A stretch of 24,511 bases of DNA, taken from Fragilaria crotonensis (lineage: Eukaryota; Bacillariophyta; Fragilariophyceae; Fragilariales; Fragilariaceae). This document shows, piece by piece, positions 20,730 to 24,511 of the stretch. A program made the translations under genes and the position numbers. Numbering within the stretch: position 1 is the first letter of the stretch; each line of letters opens with the position of its first letter. The notes under the pieces are model-generated. The model was given only the letters and a program-made list of their open reading frames with translations, searched no databases and had not been told where the DNA came from. The stretch lies in assembly GCA_022925895.1 (NCBI GenBank), contig JAKSYS010000800.1, positions 1-24,511 on the forward strand, given 5' to 3'.

Positions 20730-21741
20730 TCACTTTCGTTCAACCAACTTCTGCATTGCCTTGAAAGACACAAAGAGTGTACCCAGAAAGCTTATAGACA
20801 CCAACGACTCAAACACACCACCAGAAGCTCCTCTGGCCATACATTCTTGAACTCTTTTGACGGCAATGCCAGAAATGGCTCCTGCCTGGACTATCTTCTT
20901 GATTCCACTCTTGTTCTTCATGGACACCATGAGAAAGTATAGTCCCAAAAAGACGGATGCCGCGGCTTCAGCCGGAAGTTTCGGCAGTCGACCACCGTGT
21001 TGCAGCTCCACAGTCAGCGCCAACAAGCTGGCAATGATTGTGAAACTGGAATAAAGCTGAAAGATGACTGACTTGAACTTGAACTCCATCGCGCTACTTC
21101 CTTCCATTTTACGCAGTGGATAGCCACTAAAGTGGCACCAAAGGAAAGGACAAGGCAGCTTGCGAGCTTCAGGCACCCAGGAGCCGTTTGCGACGCGACA
21201 ATGAGCCACCGTGTCGCCGCCAGATTGGAGATAGACAATGCAGTGAGATCGTCTTGCGAAAAATCGGTTCATTCTTCATGGGTTGCAATACTGAGAAGAC
21301 CAGCGTTGCGATCTGAACAACAACAATTGTGGGCCAAACCAGAAAGATGAAGGACGGCGGAGTCACAAGAGTGGGGAAATAGTCGGCAAAGAGACGATTG
21401 GTAGTTGGTCCTACATTTTGGGTCAAGACAGATGCCAGGGTAGGTTTTACGGGCATGACGTCGGGCATCATGGAGCTCATGGACACCAACCCAAAGTAAA
21501 GGAGACTTAGGAATGCTGGTGCATGATTTGCCACTCGGATAACACGCGATGTCAGTCCTGTGTTTCTGGATGGTCCAAAGGCACCTTCGACTGTGTCGGC
21601 GATGGAATTTAGACGAGAACCAGGATTTCTGCTGATGGTTGTTTGGATAGCCGAACTTCGAAGAGCAACCTGTTTCGGTGCGACGAAAGCGTCAACAGAG
21701 CTGACAAGTAGTAATTGGAACAAAAGCAACACTTGCTTCAT
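20730..21741 (-). CDS. Plastid-targeted multi-pass membrane protein, weakly TspO-like
   Basis: The N terminus MKQVLLLFQLLLVSSVDA then FVAPKQ is a signal peptide with the classic A|F plastid motif of diatoms. A Ser/Arg-rich transit-like segment follows, then about five or six hydrophobic helices, including HAPAFLSLLYFGLVSMSSMM, the PPSFIFLVWPTIVVVQ segment, LYSSFTIIASLLALTVEL, ASVFLGLYFLMVSM and SLVSISFLGTLFVSF. The frame changes at an A5 run (21259-21263, plus strand), moving to QDDLTALSISNLAATRWLIVA, and again near 21133, moving to SGYPLRKMEGSSAM. The PPSFIFLVWP helix resembles the PPxxxFxxVW segment of TspO/MBR proteins, but the rest is not a clear match, so the function is left open. The site of action is probably a plastid membrane. 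Confidence 0.65.
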
Positions 21742-22816
21742 CGTTCAAATATATGCTGGGATCTTCGCTACTATAATAAGATCGAAATGTGTGGAGACAA
21801 CAGAGGCGGATGTCAGCCTGGTGTCACACGATGCATCAACTCAAGTGGTAAGGTTCACTTCGATGAGTGCAAAACAGCAAAACCCTGGTACAAGCATGAT
21901 ACCCTGCACGTGAGTGAATACCGGGTCCACAAGCTGATTGGTTCCCATTTTCCACTCTACATATGCAAATATCTAAAAAATAATATCCATCTATTTTATT
22001 TTGCTACTGGTACAGTAACTTTTTCTCTCTATCGAATTCTGAGGACTTCCTCCGATAAGCATGCGTATATGTTTGATCAATGTAAGTATATACATAAATA
22101 TATGCATAGTTGTGCGGCGCGCATACGAGTACTGGATTAACAACTACCGGTAACAACCTGGTACCTGGTACTGGTAGTACGTGTACCTCATCAGCAACAC
22201 CATCAACATCAAAATCCTACCTCCTACCATAGGTCCCTGCAGGAAATGATGAGCTGAACTGGATATCATACATGTACACTTCCGAGCATACGATGCGACG
22301 AAGTCAGAGATAACCAACTGTGCCATCCTCGACTGACTATCGTACCTAGAAACTTGAACCTGTGCTTGGCTCATAAGTCTACGCTTGAACTTGGAGTTCG
22401 GTGTCGGCACATCGCAGTCGTATCTTTGTAGGGATACTAGTACCAAGTACGTGGGACAGGATGATGCCGCACTTTTCCAGTGAATAGTGAATACACAGCA
22501 TTGAGCTAGCCCGTGAGGTTAGGAATGCGGAGCGTAGGCTTAACAAACTCTCGATTCATGTGAAAACATCTAAAGACTATTATTAAAAAGGTATAGCTCT
22601 TATATACGATTCAATATGTCATTTGGAAATGCATTTGTCGCGTTTCTCGAAGTACACGTCATGATTTGAATCGGTACCGTCCAATTGGTCTCACCGAGTC
22701 GACGGCGATTTCGCCAGTGTCACCTCCGTCATTCGGGTTTGATGGAGAGGCTTCAACCTTTGTTCGTTGTGCTTAACTTGGCGGTATTCCTTCTCAATAG
22801 GCTCGTACGACATATT
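21742..22816. other. Intergenic region, GTAC-rich around 22143-22190
   Basis: A 141-codon plus-strand frame (21715-22140) overlaps the start of the membrane-protein gene and is not convincing. ACTACCGGTA, GGTACC and GTACGTGTACC elements cluster at 22143-22190. Nothing else was recognised. Confidence 0.5.
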
Positions 22817-23813
22817 TCACAGCCCGGAGGACGGACCGCCTCCCGAGGGGCAAGACCTCATGTAAAACCAAGGAGGACGCCCTGCGCTGGCGCGTTCATC
22901 ATGACTCGAGAGAACCACTTGGGGCCAGTGAAAAAGGCGCCCACTCCGTCAGCTCGAAAACCCTCCCGAACAATGTTGGTGTACACGATTTTGCCGTGTT
23001 GTGGCATAATCAAGGTACGCCCCACAATGCCTGTTGTGTAATGGCAAAGACGTTGCCGACGAAAATGTTCATGCTCAGACCGTACCAAAATAGCGTCGTT
23101 TTGCTCTTCTGCTCTTGGGGAAAGTATAGCTTGTAGGTAATGGGCGTCAACAAGAAAGTAGTTTGACACATGATGAAGTTTCTCATGAAATTGGGCAGAA
23201 AGGCAGGACCCGCAGCCCGCCGCATCGCACCCCACCCCAATTGAGATTCCACCTTTGCCAGTTGACCGGGACCGAAGTATCGCTGAACTTCGGCACGGTT
23301 GGAGACCTTGGATTCGAGAGCAGCTGCCAGTGCCGGTGAAAGGATTCTAGCAAATGATGACTTGAACCATTCGGCAGGCGTGGTGCTGACGTCGTCGTCG
23401 TCAGGCGGGGTCATGAGTTCGTGACCATAATACACGGGTTTGACGTCCAAGAGGTTACTGAGACTGTGGTCAAAGAACTGAAATGCAAACCCCATGATAG
23501 AGTATTGTAGAACCAGGCCAGCGATGCCGGGCCGACGACCCGAAAGTGCAAGAGGTCCTTCGGCGAAGGTAAGACGAAGGGATTGTCTCATTGGATTGGG
23601 CCCCGATACTTGGCTTGAATTCATAAAAAGAGCAATTTTCTCGAGTGGCATGCCACTAAAGCGCATAATCACGCCAAACACCCCGATGCCAACCGATCGA
23701 TAGGTGACCAACGCCGACTCGACCACAGCCTCGGGAAGGCCCATGGTGGAGGCTTGTATCGCAGTACTCCTCCGTTGAATGCTTCCATCCTTGTGGCTCT
23801 TGCCTGGCGACAT
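22817..23813 (-). CDS. Mitochondrial-carrier-like (SLC25-like) membrane protein
   Basis: Probable member of the mitochondrial carrier superfamily. Starting at ATG 23813, the N-terminal two thirds are in one frame, with repeated amphipathic or hydrophobic segments: VGIGVFGVIMRFSGMPLEK, IAGLVLQYSIMGFAFQFF, and PNFMRNFIMCQTTFLLTPIT, then FWYGLSMNIFVGNVFAITQQ. The frame changes in a C4 run (23020-23023, plus strand), giving GRTLIMPQHGKIVYTNIV and then DGVGAFFTGPKWFSRVMMNAPAQG. That last block matches the carrier pattern of GxxAFxxGxxxRxxxxAP near the last helix. Another shift near 22865 gives FYMRSCPSGGG and the stop at 22817-22819. Canonical PxD/ExxR repeats are not clear, so it would be a divergent carrier; substrate unknown. 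Length (about 330 residues) fits. Confidence 0.6.
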
Positions 23814-24511
23814 GGCTTGTGACTAGAGAATCTGGGAACAAGAAAAGCGAAGCGCGGTCGAGAAGCGAGAGTTGACAGTTGTGTCAAGTTCAGAGTTCGG
23901 ATTGCAATTTCAAACTCGAGATGCGGGAATCGATCGAATTCGAATTGAAGAGTGTTCTATTATGAGAGCAGTAAAAGATAGCAGACAAAGCAGAAGCAGG
24001 AGCAAAAAGTGAGAGCTGATAATGTATGCGAGTTGAAGTGAACTACAGGATGGTGAGAGGTTAATGACTCGTGATCATGTGATCACGTGTGCAGGGTAAA
24101 AGTACACCAGTGTACTTTCTAGAATCTAGAGTTGATGTCCACCTATCATGAATTTGTGGTGGTGGGAAGTTCGTGTTCGTGACGACACAGACAAACACGA
24201 AGTTTCAGGATTTGCAGTAGTGTCGCCCCTATCATATTCATGGTTTCTGGCGACGCATGACGTCATGAGACATGACGCAAGGAATTACTCCGAGTATCAA
24301 GTCGTTGTTGTCAACAGATCATGCGAAAAAAATATGTATGACAGTACTCAAGCCGGGTACCAGTATAGGGCTTTTTGGTGAGTACTTGTACTTTACTGGT
24401 ACTGGAGTACTACTTACGTACATACCATTGTGAATCGTGAATTGATAGTGTACACCGGTAGCCTTAGCCTGAACCGGACCCGGTACTGAGTACTGGTGAC
24501 TAGTAGCATGT
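23814..24511. other. Upstream region with inverted repeats and a GTAC island
   Basis: 5' flank of the carrier-like gene. It contains three inverted repeats in a row (24070-24130) and a run of GTAC-rich sequence at about 24355-24511. A 77-codon frame at 24148-24381 runs into the GTAC island and is not supported as a gene. Confidence 0.6.
24070..24130. promoter_or_regulatory. Three successive inverted repeats with a G-box
   Basis: CGTGATCA-TG-TGATCACG (24070-24087), AAAGTACAC-CA-GTGTACTTT (24099-24118) and TCTAGA-A-TCTAGA (24118-24130) follow each other about 260-320 bp upstream of the carrier-like start codon. The first is extended by CACGTG (24084-24089), the core bound by bHLH and bZIP factors. 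Dyad spacing suits dimeric regulators, but function is inference only. Confidence 0.45.

Noticed and set aside
21715-22140. 141-codon plus-strand frame
   Set aside because: It overlaps the start of the plastid membrane-protein gene, and its later part is low-complexity AT-rich sequence with no family features.
24148-24381. 77-codon plus-strand frame near the right edge
   Set aside because: No motif; it ends within the GTAC-rich island and has no supporting neighbour.

Overview
The window looks like nuclear DNA of a photosynthetic stramenopile, most likely a diatom. Two proteins begin with signal peptides followed by an A|F or G|F plastid-targeting cleavage motif (ASAFAP type). One is a PAP/fibrillin. 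The two introns that can be placed are short GT-AG introns of 66 and 76 bp. Genes lie on both strands and intergenic DNA holds GTAC-rich simple and palindromic sequence. No rRNA, tRNA or CRISPR was seen.

Layout. 1-712: 3' part of an M50 (site-2-protease-like) metalloprotease (+). 871-1479: poorly defined coding remnant (-). 1742-1843: hexamer repeat. 1853-3672: unknown broken gene (+). 4632-7484: membrane-anchored SGNH-hydrolase-like protein (+). 7632-9506: 5'-nucleotidase-type metallophosphoesterase with C-terminal EF-hands (-). 9920-15895: a whole Mutator-like DNA transposon (MULE) with identical 38-bp terminal inverted repeats, a MULE transposase (+), a convergent second gene with a CCHC zinc knuckle (-), and about five copies of a ~97-bp tandem repeat next to the right end. 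16740-19209: gamma-glutamyltransferase with a signal anchor (+). 19232-20025: plastid PAP/fibrillin (-). 20730-21741: plastid-targeted multi-pass membrane protein, faintly TspO-like (-). 22817-23813: mitochondrial-carrier-like protein (-).

Nearly every gene is cut by one or more single-base indels, although the flanking frames join into good family matches. Because this affects unrelated host genes and the transposon alike, and often falls in homopolymers, I favour uncorrected sequencing indels over mass pseudogenisation. Gene spans below therefore cover the whole reconstructed gene, and approximate frame-change positions are given.

The host genes are ordinary membrane, secretory and plastid functions and do not form an obvious pathway. 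The most interesting unit is the MULE: its convergent two-gene layout recalls maize MuDR (mudrA/mudrB), but the second gene is not one I recognise.
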